NCBI GenBank assembly: GCA_947561395.2
Contig: OX387184.1
Span: forward strand, 16,968,205 to 17,032,204
Reading direction: 5' to 3'
DNA length: 64,000 nt
From: Buxus sempervirens
Taxonomy: Eukaryota; Streptophyta; Magnoliopsida; Buxales; Buxaceae
Shown: in pieces, positions 53,307-64,000 of the stretch
Layout: every line of letters begins with the position of its first letter
Numbering within the stretch: position 1 is the stretch's first letter
The notes under the pieces: generated by a model
Databases searched by the model: none
What the model saw: the letters and a program-made list of their open reading frames with translations, nothing else
What the model was told of the DNA's origin: nothing
Position numbers and translations under genes: made by a program

Positions 53307-53985
53307 ATTGATGGTCGGATGGCTCCATATTTTACTGAATTTCCGGATTTGCCTTAACTTGCTTGTATTCAAGCTTTACTTTAATTTTCATTAATTGGGA
53401 ATGTCCTAGAAGTGATGCATCCATATAGAATGTCCAGAATTTATTGGACCATTCAGGTGGAGGAATCATACATATATTGATTTCTTTTCAAGCCCTTTGT
53501 TTATTGATGTAATTAGCAAGCATTTGGTAAACATGAACTATACTTGGCAATCACCTTGTGTGGATGAATAGGGGTGTCTAACACCTTCCCCTATTCATAA
53601 CCTAATCCCCTTACCCATCTCTAGTTTCTTTTTATTTTTTTTATTGAATATGGTCGGATGGCTCCATATTTTACTGAATTTCCGGATTTGCCTTAACTTG
53701 CTTGTATTCAAGCTTTACTTTAATTTTCATTAATTGGGAATGTCCTAGAAGTGATGCATCCATATAGAATGTCCAGAATTTATTGGACCATTCAGGTGGA
53801 GGAATCATACATATATTGATTTCTTTTCAAGCCCTTTGTTTATTGATGTAATTAGCAAGCATTTGGTAAACATGAACTATACTTGGCAATCACCTTGTGT
53901 GGATGAATAGGGGTGTCTAACACCTTCCCCTATTCATAACCTAATCCCCTTACCCATCTCTAGTTTCTTTTTATTTTTTTTATTG
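53307..53985 (+). repeat. 339-bp tandem duplication in the solo LTR
   Basis: 'tggtcggatggctccatatt' starts at 53312 and again at 53651; the copies look identical through 'tctagtttctttttatttt'. Confidence 0.9.
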
Positions 53986-54156
53986 TTTATTTTTATTTTA
54001 AAGTATTGTTATTTTACTTTAATTTTTGCCTTTGTATTGTATTTTTATTGTTTTGGTGCCCATTCACACCTAAAAGGAATGGTGGCGACTCCATCTTTTT
54101 AATGAGCCCGTGTGATGATGATAGGAAGTCATTGGATTGATTTTCCATGTCTCACA

Positions 54157-54571
54157 TTTAGGTATGTTTGTATCCATAAAACCCACAAATTTTGCTATTT
54201 AGTGCTGATTTTCCACACATATCTGAGTATAGCACTTCTGTTCCACAGTTGTAGATTCAAAAGACCAAGCCCCCCTTCTTCTTTTGGTGAAAAAACCCTT
54301 TCCCAACATACTGGTATCATTTTCTTTGCGTTAAGGTCAAGTCCAGCCCATAGGAACCTTTTACAAATCCTTTCAAGCTCTTCAATCACCTTTTTTGGGA
54401 GAACGAATACGGTCATCCAATGAACCTTGACCGAAAATAGTGCTGATTTCCCTAGCATCATTCTACTCGCATATGACAAACTTCTTCCTTTCCACGCCTG
54501 AACCTTAGCCTTGATTTGTTGTATGAGAGGATCATAATCTTTGGTTGATAGTTTCCTTGATATAAGAGGGA
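54157..54571 (-). mobile_element. Upstream half of the same LINE (minus)
   Basis: Reads ..LSYASRMMLGKSALFSV.., 'ELERICKRFLWAGLD', 'EGGLGLLNLQLWNRSAILRY', then an in-frame TAG at ~54195 and LWVLWIQTYL: the standard post-RT region of plant L1 ORF2. RT proper would be to the right, but sequence changes at ~54572, so the 5' part is lost. Confidence 0.82.
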
Positions 54572-55289
54572 CTATGACGCCCCGGATCCAAGTTTATTTA
54601 AAAACATAAACCCAAATCTAGTTCGTTAGAGAAAATGGCTTAAACAACTAATCCAAACTTAAACAATTTCATTTATTATATCAGAGTGCGGAAATAAACG
54701 ACATCTTTCAAAAAGTACGGAATTAAACCACAAAAATAATCCATTAATATTTCATCTATGAAGTCTGGAAAGGGTTCAACTAAAATAAAATAAGTGACAT
54801 CAACCAATGGTGTGTAATTAAAATACTAATAATCCTTCAAATAACATCAAAATCCTCAAATAATATAACTAAAGTCAATCCCTCAAAATAAATCTAAACA
54901 TCTCTCCATGTCCTCCTGGACCTACACAGGAATGAAATAGTATTCTTCCTAGTAATCACAGTAATCCTCCGAAATCTCTACCCCAGGAACATCCTCTCCA
55001 GGAATATCTGAAAACAAAACCGATAAAACTGTAATGTGAGAAACAACATCTCAGTAAGCAGTTATGCAAATAGTTAACCACAATAAAATATGCAACGCTT
55101 AATCAGGATAATCACAATAAAATACAAGACAACAATAAAATAAACAATTGTCCACCTCATGGAACTCATAAAATAGAATACCAGAGAAAGAGAGTAGACA
55201 TGTGCCAATATGCTACCTAACCAAAATATGATGGACCAGTCGCCTTGCAGTCTGGCTATTCAACACCAACAGAAGAACCCAACCATGAG
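54572..55289. other. Unassigned 0.7-kb insertion between LINE and copia fragments
   Basis: Begins 'tatgacgccccggatccaag'. AT-rich, no ORF. May be a piece of another LTR, but I cannot define its ends. Confidence 0.35.
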
Positions 55290-55565
55290 TTAAACTAGTT
55301 CCATATCAAACTGCGCTACCAAGGCCAACAGAATTCGAATGGAAGAATGTTTAAGAACTGGAGAAAATACCTCATTGTAATCAATTCCTTCCTTCTGAGT
55401 GTAGCCTTTTGCTACCAATCTTGCCTTGAAGCAGACATCATTTTTTTCAGGAAATCGTTCCTTCTTTGCATATACCCACTTGCACCCAATTGCCTTCTTC
55501 TCCTTTGGTGGTTGAGCTAGCTCCCATGTCTCATTCTTTTGAAGGGACTTCATTTCCTCATCCAT
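55290..55565 (-). pseudogene. Copia reverse transcriptase, N-terminal stub
   Basis: Reads [20 protein letters not shown], '[12 protein letters not shown]', '[20 protein letters not shown]' and ends at AQFDMELV just before the first catalytic Asp block, so it has no active site. Confidence 0.88.
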
Positions 55566-55574
55566 GGATTTCTT

Positions 55575-56750
55575 CTACTGCTCACTTTCTGAACTTCTGA
55601 CTGTTTCTCTAAAGGTGGAAGTAATATCATTGCCTGCAATAGAAAGTGCATAGGCCACCATATCATCAAATCGAGTAGGTCTACGAATCTCTCGTCTTGG
55701 TTTACTAATTGCAATTGATTCTTGCTGCTGTGGAAGTTCTTGGGTGGAAACTTCCTCTTCACCTATTTCCTCCTCTGTCACTGGATTGTCTTCTTTTGTC
55801 TTAACATAAGCTGGATCAAATTCTGTTGTTTCAAGCTCCAGCTGCTGCTTGGTATGCTCCACTTGCTGCGAAGCACTCTGTACTTGCTGCGTGTCTTTTG
55901 ATATTACGTTTTTCATCATGGCAGACTCATTAAAGGTTACATACCTGTGAAAAATTATTTTTTTCAAATATGGACACCAAAGACAATATCTCTTTAATCC
56001 GGAGTTAATCCCCATAAATAGTGCCTTGTTAGCTCTTGGATCCAACTTTGATTCTTTTACATGATAATAGATAGTGGAACCAAATATATGTAAAGAATCA
56101 TAATCATTAGCAGGTTTTCCAGTCCATACCTCCATAGGCGTTTTGCCCTCAATTGCAGCTGATGGTAAACGATTAATGAGATGGCTCGCATATACAACTG
56201 CCTCAGCCCAAAATTGCTTGCCCAATCTAGCATTGGACAACATACATCGAACCTTATCCAGCAAAGTTCAATAGATGCGCTCTGCCACCCCATTCTGTTG
56301 TGGTGTATTTCTAATTGTGAAGTGTCGCAGAATTCCTTCATCTTCGAAGATTTTGAAAAATAGGTCACTACGGTATTCACTGCCGTTGTTTGTTCGAAGC
56401 CATTTGATCTTTCTGCCAGTCTATGTCTCAATCATCTTTTTCCACATAAGAAAAATTCCTAACACCTCATCCTTATGTTTCATAACATACACCCAAACTC
56501 TTGTGGAAAAGTTATCAACAAATGTAAAAAAGTAGTGCATACCTCCTAAAGAAGTTGTTTTGGTAGGTCCCCACACATCAGAGTGAATGTAGTCCAAAAT
56601 ACCTAGAGTATTAGGGATTGCGGTGCCCAACTTCACTCTTGTTTGCTTCCTCAGAACACAATATTCACAGAAATCCAACTTGCAGGTCTGTGCACCTTTC
56701 AACAAGCCTTGCTTCATAAGATTTTGCAAAGCTTTCTCACTTGCGTGTCT
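55575..56750 (-). pseudogene. Copia integrase (broken)
   Basis: 56729-56421 shows 'FCEYCVLRKQTRVKLG', 'DYIHSDVWGPTKTTSLGG' (first catalytic Asp) and 'FTFVDNFSTRVWVY'. 56264-55575 continues 'LGKQFWAEAVVYASHLINRL' and 'MEVWTGKPANDYDSLHIFG'. A gap and stop near 56420-56270 break the frame at the D-E region. Confidence 0.86.
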
Positions 56751-56753
56751 TAA

Positions 56754-57230
56754 TCACATATGCCACAACCTGATTGCTAGTGCATCTTCATCCTCCTTCG
56801 AAACTATAGCTACTGCTCCAACAACTGTACTACCCTGATAATAGTACAAGTTGTTTCTCCTAATACCTTTCATGATCACGAGTGCGCCAGAAACAACTTT
56901 CAGAATTCCATCTCGAATAGTCACACTGAAGCCTTTAGATTCTAAGGTTCCCAAAGAGATGAGATTCTTCTTCAAATTTAGAACATATTGTAAATTTGTC
57001 AAAATACTGGTTGTTCCATCGTGATTCTTCAATCGGATTGAGCCTACTCCAGTTATTTTACATGGGGAGTCGTTTCCAAGAAAAACAACTCCACAGTTTA
57101 GCTCCTCAAAGTTGAAAAACCATTCCCTGTTTGCACACATATGGTATGTGCATCCTGAATCCATAAGCCACTCATCTGTATGTGATGTTGACGAAATTCC
57201 AACTAGTGCATATTCAGACTCATCCTATGC
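56754..57230 (-). pseudogene. Copia protease and pre-integrase region
   Basis: WLMDSGCTYHM carries the aspartic protease D-S-G triad; then 'VFLGNDSPCKITGVGSIRLK' and ..LKKNLISLGTLESKGF.., the gag-pre-integrase block. A stop lies upstream at ~57228 (..AES-stop-DESE..). Confidence 0.85.
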
Positions 57231-57289
57231 ACTTTCAGCTACATATGCATCTGACGCATTTTTGCCTTTGTCCCTTTTCTGCAGCTTTG

Positions 57290-57878
57290 GAAAATCATTC
57301 TTCCAATGCCCTTTTTCATGACAAAAGGCACATTCATCTTTATCAGGTCTGCCCCTTGAACGAGATTTTTTTCTTCTTCTTGGGTCGGCTTTGACCACGA
57401 CCCCTTACTGTGTAAGCCTCTGTTACTACATGTCTGTTTTCACTTTGATCTTTCTTTCTAATTTCATTGCTATACAAAGCGGTACAAACTTCATCAAAAG
57501 ATATTTTTTCCTTCCCATTTAACAAAGTCATGATCAGATGATCATATTCTCCAGTTCCTTCCACAACTTGTACGCAAACGTGTCTTTCATGAACGGATAC
57601 TTCTATTCTTTGGTGAGACACAAATGAATGGTACCACATGCCAAGCGGTTTATCTTCACCCATTCTTTATCATCTACAGATTTTGGTTTCTTCTTTTCAA
57701 GGGCAATATCTAACTCTTGTTGGAAGGGAACATCCAACACCTCACATTGCCACATGCCAAAATTCCCAGTGCCGTTGAATTTCTCTACGTCAAATTTTGC
57801 ATTAATCATCACTCGTCTTGATGAAGAAGCTACTAATTCTGCCATTTCTAAAGTACAACAACTATATTCCAATAGCAA
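57290..57878 (-). pseudogene. Copia gag (frameshifted)
   Basis: Starts ..MAELVASSSRRVMINAKFDV.. with 'KFNGTGNFGMWQ', typical of copia gag; a frame change near 57630 leads to ..VVEGTGEYDHLIMTLLNGK.. and the zinc knuckle C-A-F-C-x4-H-W-K-N-D-F at ~57340-57300, where the last Cys of CCHC is Phe. Confidence 0.82.
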
Positions 57879-57917
57879 ATAAAGTGGAAATACAACAAAA
57901 GCTTAGGACAGGCCTTC

Positions 57918-57930
57918 GGCTCTGATACCA
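57918..57930 (-). other. Primer-binding site, initiator tRNA-Met type
   Basis: Minus strand TGGTATCAGAGCC, two bases from the LTR end. Confidence 0.9.
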
Positions 57931-57932
57931 AT

Positions 57933-58526
57933 TGTTGGGTAAAAACCCCTAACCAACTACCCCATATAGTAAAGGGAGGAATTGTGTACACAAAATGCAC
58001 CAGAAAAGCTCCCAGGAAACTGGAGGCATCACAAACGGTTCCGTTTGAGACCCAGCCTCATTAGGCGATTATAGTCCTTTTGACGGAACTTTTCTAGACA
58101 TGCACGTAGCAACATAGCATATCTCCCACACTACAATACTAGGTTTACAAATTACAACTAATGCTATTGGAATAAATAATTGAGAAATAAATACAAAAGC
58201 AGGAATGCTAAGGCAGAATGTAAATGCAGAAAGCTAAATAAAAGAACACCAGAATTTAATGAGGTTCAGTGAGTACCTATGTCCTCGAGAACCATTGACC
58301 ACTTTCACTAGATGAGGTTAAAATTTTACAATTTGGATCTTTGTTTAGAGACTCACAACTGGAAGGCTTTCACGAAAAAGGCCTTCACTCAAATGAAGAA
58401 GAAAACAATTTTCTAATTTTCAACTTTACTAAACATGGAGGGGTGGACCCCTTTTATACAAGTTTTAACCCCCCTTGTTCCCACACCTTAACCAATGTGG
58501 GACCCTTGAGCCAAACCAACATAACA
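57933..58526 (-). repeat. 5' LTR of the copia element
   Basis: 594 bp, TGTTATGTTGG at 58526 to ACCCAACA at 57933 (minus), with TGTT/AACA inverted tips and a TATAAAAG box near 58452-58458. Confidence 0.75.
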
Positions 58527-60021
58527 TACCGGACATTCTAGTATTCATCTGGCCTCTGGACAAAAACAAGTTTTAGTCATTCATTATTGGAAAGTAAGAA
58601 TAGATGCTGAAGAACAAGCCTCCCAATTGGAAGACATACTAGCCGGCTCTTATGATCAATAAGTTGATTTGAGTTTTTGTTGAAGGTGTCAACATTATAG
58701 CTCTGTATAAATTGCATGTAAAATGGTATGCATTTACAGCCTCTCATTCTGTGAATGCAACACGATATGTATATAGCCAATCTTTGAAAAGTATGGGCAC
58801 CACCCCTGAAAGTCTCTCAATAAAGAGCACATGTATTGTACATTAATTCTAAAAAAATATTGGCAGTACAAATGTCATTTTGATGTTCCAATCTCCCAAA
58901 ACCTCATTCCAAGTCTGAGTATGGTTTCTCAAATCATTTTTGACTGACTTAATTGAGGCCCTTGCTATTTTTAACCTGGCTCTTCCGTATACTTCATATT
59001 GCTATCACACCTTTTCACAGGTATGTCACCTTACACTCTGTTGTGGTACCCAAACCATATTAATTGACTTTCCTATACTTGTCTCTTATCAGGTGTAATC
59101 ATGTACCCTTTCACATACTCTTTCATTTAACTCATCTTTCTTATTCCTTCCATTTAATAATTAAACCATCTTAACTGACTTTCTTATACTATATATCCTA
59201 CTGGGGATACTGTTATACTCTTTCAAACACATTTGTCCTTTACCTTTCCATTTAATAACTAACCATCTTAACTGACTTTACTTCATCTCCTATTGTTATA
59301 TTCTTGTATCCTCTCGGATTATTTGTTATTTAACACACATTTTTTTGTCCTTCCACACATCTAAATCAACATTCTGATCTCCATCAAGGTAATCCTATTG
59401 GATGTGCTAATTCTTAATGCTGCATTTTGCTCATCAAGTCTAATATCCATCTCATGGAACTTTCCTTTCATCTTGATTGGAATATGTTTGTCATATAACA
59501 CACTAGTTCTATGTGGAACGCTCCCCTTTAATATACCTCATTTCATTTATAGGTAGAAAATAATAGAAGTGGTCACTTTTGCAAATATCTTATTCCTTGA
59601 ATCTCAAAATTTGCATTTTGTGTACTCAGTACCAATTATGTTTATTTTTGAACCTTTTTGATCCCAGGTATCTCTTCATATATACTCAAGTTTTGACCTA
59701 CGGAAAAGGGAAGTTATATAATATGAGTTGAAGTAGCTTAGTTGTGTTCATTCTTCTACGTGTGGCTTAAGTGCTCTTGAGCCTCTCCATTTGCTCATCA
59801 AGATACTTTGATCTCTTGAATTCAGAAGAATCCACTCAAAGCAATCATATAAATTTGTTCCACCTTTTGATCTGCTACAAAGTTGGGATCATAATTTAAT
59901 AATGTGTTGGTGTTACAGCAGTAACCTGCCGCAGGCACAGGGCAGTCCAGTACCAAACAGTGGATTGTACCGTAATGATGTCTTAATTGGATTCTACTTC
60001 ACTCAGCTCAAGTTCTAACAG
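58527..60021 (+). other. Probable intronic DNA of the plus-strand gene, no exon assigned
   Basis: T-rich with repeated 'aaccatcttaactgacttt' (59161, 59247; 'accatattaattgactttcc' 59056). A further exon-like stretch is at ~59921-59980 (reads ..LPQAQGSPVPNSGLYRND). Confidence 0.35.
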
Positions 60022-60733
60022 AAGGTTTCTTTTGCTTCAATACTCCATGATGGGTCCATGCGTGGGCTCATATGCGTTAAACAATTTGAATACTTTGATG
60101 AGGTAAATTGTGCATTCAATTTAGTGATTGGTTACTAGTCAGAAGTCTAATCTGCTTGCAAAATATTCTGAACTCTTTGCCTGAAAGTAGAAATATTCTG
60201 ACGTTACGCAAGATAGGTTCTCACGGTATTGTATTTCACTCTTTCATCTTATAGTCTTAATTTAATCCTTAGCAAGTGCAGATTTGTTGTGGTTTCAGCC
60301 TCCTCTATGGTGCTTGCTTTTCTGTAAGATTTTAAGTAGACATTTTTCTGATGAATCAATGAACAAAGTCTTAAACCTTCTTCTCTCCAATATGTTTTTA
60401 TACTGAAGATAGTACTGGTTAGAAACTTAGAATCTTTAATTTGGACAGTCTAGTTTCATGTTTGCTCTATACATGGCCTGAGGTGTACTTACAGCAAACC
60501 TACCATACAAGTTTGCCATCTAATCCTCAAATTCTGAATTTCACAGGTCTGGAATCTGGGTGTTGGTTAACAAGACAATGTAGAAATGATCGAAAGATTC
60601 AAAATATAAGACGGGTGGAATATCAGATTGATGTAGGGGGATCCGAGACAGATGATGCTGAGCTGTCAGATTACACATTGATGGCGCTGGAATACCATGA
60701 GTTGGCAGAGCATCGCAAAGGCAGGAAGTGATG
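60022..60733 (+). CDS. C-terminal exons of an unidentified plant gene (5' part not found)
   Basis: Exon 60022-60102 has 'gttctaacag' before it and 'gtaaattg' after it and reads KVSFASILHDGSMRGLICVK plus QFEYFDE (27 codons). The last exon, 60547-60733, follows 'tgaatttcacag' and reads LESGCWLTRQCRNDRKIQNI, then an acidic stretch (..SETDDAELSDYTLMALEYHE..) to KGRK and TGA. I do not recognise the protein. A decayed copy of the last exon lies beside the intact lectin kinase at 20091-20185, showing that the two genes were duplicated together. The copia insertion at 55290-58526 may have cut the upstream part. Whether it is expressed is unknown; it may be a pseudogene. Confidence 0.4.
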
Positions 60734-61468
60734 GTGATATCTTTCTAATTGGAGCAGTTTTGAGTGCGTTTTAGTATTTTGGCCATAACTTCGGCTACGG
60801 TTATCGGAATCGTACATATGACCCCAATTCGTAAATATATTTCCGGCACGCACGCCGTGGAACATGATTGAAGTCGATGTGCACCTTTCTTGACCTCAAA
60901 TTCCGCTGTTTTCCCCTCCGAATCACTATTCTTAGTTATTCATTGCTATTTTTGGTAATACTTCGTTTGTCAATTAGGAAGTGATTTTAAACCCGATTTG
61001 GCCTAGATTTTCACAAGTTGCTTATTTTATTGTACCTTTCATTTAGGCATACTTTAGGGGCTTTTGCCGTTTTTAGTAACTTTCCAGTATAGACAATTTT
61101 TGGCTATAAAGTCCGGCTTGTGGACTGATTTTGGTATTACTTGATTAATTGATATTGAATTGAACCTCAGAGACGTTTTTCTCTATGTTTTGGGCAAGCT
61201 GCTTGTGTTCTTCTCTGTTTATCATCTGTTAGAACTAGCCTACAAAATAATCTCTATTCTGTTTGGCGTCACAGATGAACAAGGGCAATGACAAAAAGGA
61301 AGTTCTTCATATTGAAGAGTTCATATCATAAACAATAAAATTTCTAGGATCGAGCGATCTTCCATAAGCCACTCACTGAGTTGATAAGCATAACAAAGTA
61401 CTCTTTAAAGAGTTAAACTAATTGGTTCTGTATCACAGAGTCACCAAAATTTTAAGACTTTACAAAAC
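60734..61468. other. Spacer between convergent gene ends
   Basis: No ORF. From ~61337 it aligns to 20190-20283, the 3' flank of the intact kinase. Confidence 0.45.
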
Positions 61469-62769
61469 CTATACGGAACTAAGGAAAGAACTAAGACTAG
61501 GAGGCACTGGAATGTCAACAGTCCCTTCCAACATCAACACCACCTTCTTCATTGAAGGATGCAGTGATGGTTCATCCTGGATGCACCAGATCCCCACCCT
61601 AACCATCCTTTCTAATTTTCTCTTGTCCACCTCTTCATCACCCACGAGCTTCCGCAACTCACCAGCATTGAAGCATGTATACACCCAATCCACTAGAATA
61701 ATCTCATCCTCTGCAAAATTCATGTCCATGCTTCTCCGACAACATATTATCTCTAACAACACAATCCCGAAACTATAAACATCTGCTTTCACTGTAATGG
61801 CTGTCCTTCGGTGCCATTCAGGTGCAACGTAGACCCGTGTCCCTCGGATCCCAGTGAAGGTCCTGGTTTCCTTTGGCTTCAACATCTTTGCCAAACCGAA
61901 ATCCGAGATCTTTGCGCATCGGTTGTCGCCCATGAGTATGTTCTAGGGCTTTATGTCACAGTGGATGATTTGGGTCTCGCATTCTTCGTGTAAGTAAAGG
62001 ATGCCTCTGGCCACGTCCAGAGTGATTCCAACTCTTTCGTCCCAACATGGGTGTGTTTCGGGCTTGAAGAGCATATCTGCAAGAGTCCCGTTGCTCATGA
62101 ATTCGTACACCAGAAGTCGATTAGGGCCTTCATGGCAGTAACCAAGCAATCGAACTAGATTCTTGTGCTGAGTTCTTCCTATCACCTTCATCTCTATTTG
62201 AAACTCTGTTTCTCCTTGGGCCACCATATTCTCTAATCTCTTAATGGCGACGAGCCTCTGGTTGTTCAATAAGGTACCTTTAAAAGCTATCCCAAATGAT
62301 CCCCTACCCAGTTCGTCTCTGAAACCGTTGGTTGCTTCATCAAGCTCTTTGTAAGTAAATGATTGCAGAACAACATCCTCTGCTAGCCCAATGTTTTGCT
62401 GTTCTAGGATCTTTTTGTACGCCCAAACGCGATGTCTGTGAACAATAACCCTAGAAATTGCTTGTACGATCAATGCGAGAGTGGCAAACGAAATACTGAT
62501 AATGAGAATTGCAAGTTGTAGCTCTTTCTTCTTCTTTACTGGGTTTCCTCTCGTTATGTAATTGCCGTCCTTGCCGCTCATTGGGGTTTCAGAGCTCACC
62601 TTGACCAACGCCATGGTCGTCTCACCTTGATCTCTTCTCCCGTACCTCAAGGGAAGCTTCTGTTTTCTGCACTCCTCGTTTTTGAACAACGCAGCATCAC
62701 TGCTACAGTCCGTCAAGCATTCGTCCTTGCAGTCTTTTTTCGTTGCGGGTGACAAAACAAAGTACGGTC
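61469..62769 (-). pseudogene. G-type lectin receptor kinase pseudogene, ectodomain cut by an LTR
   Basis: About 90% identical to residues ~355-787 of the kinase at 20284-22647. Two lesions: the LTR starting at 62770 cuts the PAN-like region so that lectin and EGF parts and the start codon are missing; and a C-to-T change turns the Gln of HCDIKPQN into TAG (61943-61945) in the catalytic loop. One Leu codon is lost in KKIL(L)EQQ. It keeps the canonical DFG where the intact gene has DFS, but reads GTRVY for GTLGY. A receptor cannot be made. The remaining lectin half may lie past the right edge. Confidence 0.92.
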
Positions 62770-64000
62770 TGTGCGCACCTAAATCTGACCTAGATCTCAC
62801 ACGAGGCGCACGTGGAGGTTCGTGCGTGCCTCGGGACATTCAGAGTCGCCACTGCCTGAGAGGTGCAGGCAGACACGGTGATTACCCTATCCGGGTCTAA
62901 GTCTGGTCTACGGCTTTTCAGAGTTCTAGCTAAGTCCTCGGTTACGTCCGGGGAAGTCCTAAGACACCCCGGCCCGCCCCGTCGATTTGACGGGTCCCTC
63001 GGGTCTCCCTGATTTTTTGAGTCAGTCTCACCCTTCCTAGACCAGCATGCCACTTTATTTGGTCTGGCGAGACCCTCTGGTGGTGTGGGCCCCTTTTTAT
63101 TTTATCTTTTTATTTAGATGAGATGGGTCGGATTCGGGTCTCGTTGGAAGGCCCGTGGGCTGCCATGATTGGGCCTGGGGCCCAGTTGGGTTATTGGGTA
63201 ACCCATTTGGTTATTTTATTAAGTTTTATTTATTTACAATTTTAGTTTGGGCTTAGTGGGCTTGGAGTGGGCCCATTAGCTAGAGTCAAGTGGCCTTGGG
63301 CCTGTTTGTTGAAAACGGGCTTGGTTTAGGCCAGTCGAAATGTGGACCACACATGTGGGCCCGGGGTGTCTTGGTGGGCCCATCTAGGCCCATGGTCTGC
63401 CCGTATTTACTCTACGGTTTGGTCTGAACCATAATTTTAACACGGTTCAGACCGGACCGTATATTGAATATGGGCACTCCTGGTCCGTACATAAAATACG
63501 GGCTTCGCCCGATTTTACAATTTTGCAACATTTTCAGTGGTGATCGATTTGGATGTCTTCTATTGTCATTCGGCAACCTCTGCTGGTGATCCTAGCACAA
63601 TCTTATTGTGCAAATATCTTCACTTGGCTGCCAATCTTCATCTTTCCTTTTTAACACTCCATTGCTTGTAAACCCACATGCATGAGGACTTTTAGAAGGG
63701 ATAGAGGGAGGAAATTTTATGGGTTACAACAGATTCCCAAGGAGGACAACTCCCTCCGTAATGAATAGCCAAGATGGGAAAGTATCAATTTAACAAAAGA
63801 GAAATGGTGTTAGCTTGAGTCCTATAACCAAAAGACATTTTCTTTTCACCTCTTAGTTGGGTACCTTCACCATGGGGAACTCAATGCCGCGTACAATAAG
63901 AGCAAGCCGGTGAGATAAACGTAATGAAACAAATAGTAGATAAAGAGGATTTAAAAACAAATTCAAATTTAAGACATGTTGAATATTACATTACCAGAAA
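62770..64000 (-). mobile_element. LTR of an Ogre-like element, continues past the window
   Basis: Ends TGTGCGCACC at 62770 and is ~80-85% similar by eye to the first 1.2 kb (plus coordinates) of the LTR at 32392 for ~600 bases, then diverges. Carries the CGGTTCAGACCGGACCG-type inverted motifs at 63400-63515. 'cggtc' before it may be the target-site copy; the other side is not visible. Confidence 0.85.

Larger units (their letters stand above)
50601..54156 (+). mobile_element. Solo LTR (3.56 kb) of a TGTAGACACC gypsy-like family, inserted in the LINE
   Basis: Begins TGTAGACACC (50601) and ends CATGTCTCACA (54156), matching the ends of the minus LTR at 23-1808. LINE coding sequence resumes on both sides. 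Flanking bases ATTAG and TTTAG are a near-match target duplication. There is no internal region, so it is the product of LTR-LTR recombination. A G(14-15) run is at ~51037. Confidence 0.78.
55290..58526 (-). mobile_element. Truncated Ty1/copia retrotransposon (5' LTR to start of RT)
   Basis: 5' LTR 57933-58526, initiator-tRNA-Met primer site, then gag, protease, integrase and the first part of RT, in the copia order (integrase before RT). The sequence stops at ~55290 within RT; no RNase H or 3' LTR follows. Several frameshifts and stops make it inactive. Confidence 0.9.

Noticed and set aside
57112-57882. Plus-strand ORFs across the copia region
   Set aside because: Antisense of copia gag/protease with no independent support.

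Overview
The window is nuclear DNA from a flowering plant, most likely a eudicot. It is AT-rich and dominated by transposable elements, with intron-containing host-gene pieces and an intronless plant-specific G-type lectin receptor kinase. I cannot name the species. Nothing bacterial is present, and I saw no tRNA or rRNA genes.

Layout. 1-1808 is an LTR of a gypsy-like element that begins TGTAGACACC, read on the minus strand. 1809-4286 holds remnants of DNA transposons. 4287-9245 is a Helitron (5' TC, 3' hairpin plus CTAG, inserted between A and T) carrying several exons of a host gene I cannot identify. 9246-14860 is MITE-rich spacer with one fragment of a possible FAR1-related gene. 14960-19010 is a dead LINE (RT, zinc-binding domain, RNase H) followed by a second LINE fragment. 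20284-22647 (minus) is the one intact host gene: a complete 787-aa G-type lectin S-receptor-like kinase. 24412-31306 is a Pack-MULE-type element with ~640-bp inverted termini and a 10-bp target duplication; it carries fragments of three host genes (DUF4378, DUF1365, dynamin-related protein 1) plus a LINE-like RNase H end.

32060-46584 is a small long-TIR DNA element split by a 13.35-kb LTR retrotransposon (32392-45744, minus). Its two 2,446-bp LTRs are almost identical, and it has a TTGAG target duplication, a tRNA-Arg-type primer site and a polypurine tract. It encodes a gag-type protein and a second gag-tail ORF but no pol, so it is a non-autonomous 'TR-GAG' of Ogre/Tat type. Satellite-like arrays lie between gag and the 3' LTR. 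49480-54571 (minus) is a LINE interrupted by a 3.56-kb solo LTR. 55290-58526 (minus) is a truncated Ty1/copia element. 60022-60733 has exons of an unidentified plus-strand gene. 61469-62769 (minus) is a pseudogene copy of the lectin kinase, broken by a nonsense codon and by an LTR that runs off the right edge.

How it fits together. The lectin kinase and its pseudogene lie in the same orientation about 40 kb apart. They share 3' flanks, including a decayed copy of the last exon of the neighbouring gene, so a duplicated block was later filled with elements. Nested insertions give a relative order: DNA element, then Ogre-like element; LINE, then solo LTR; kinase copy, then LTR.
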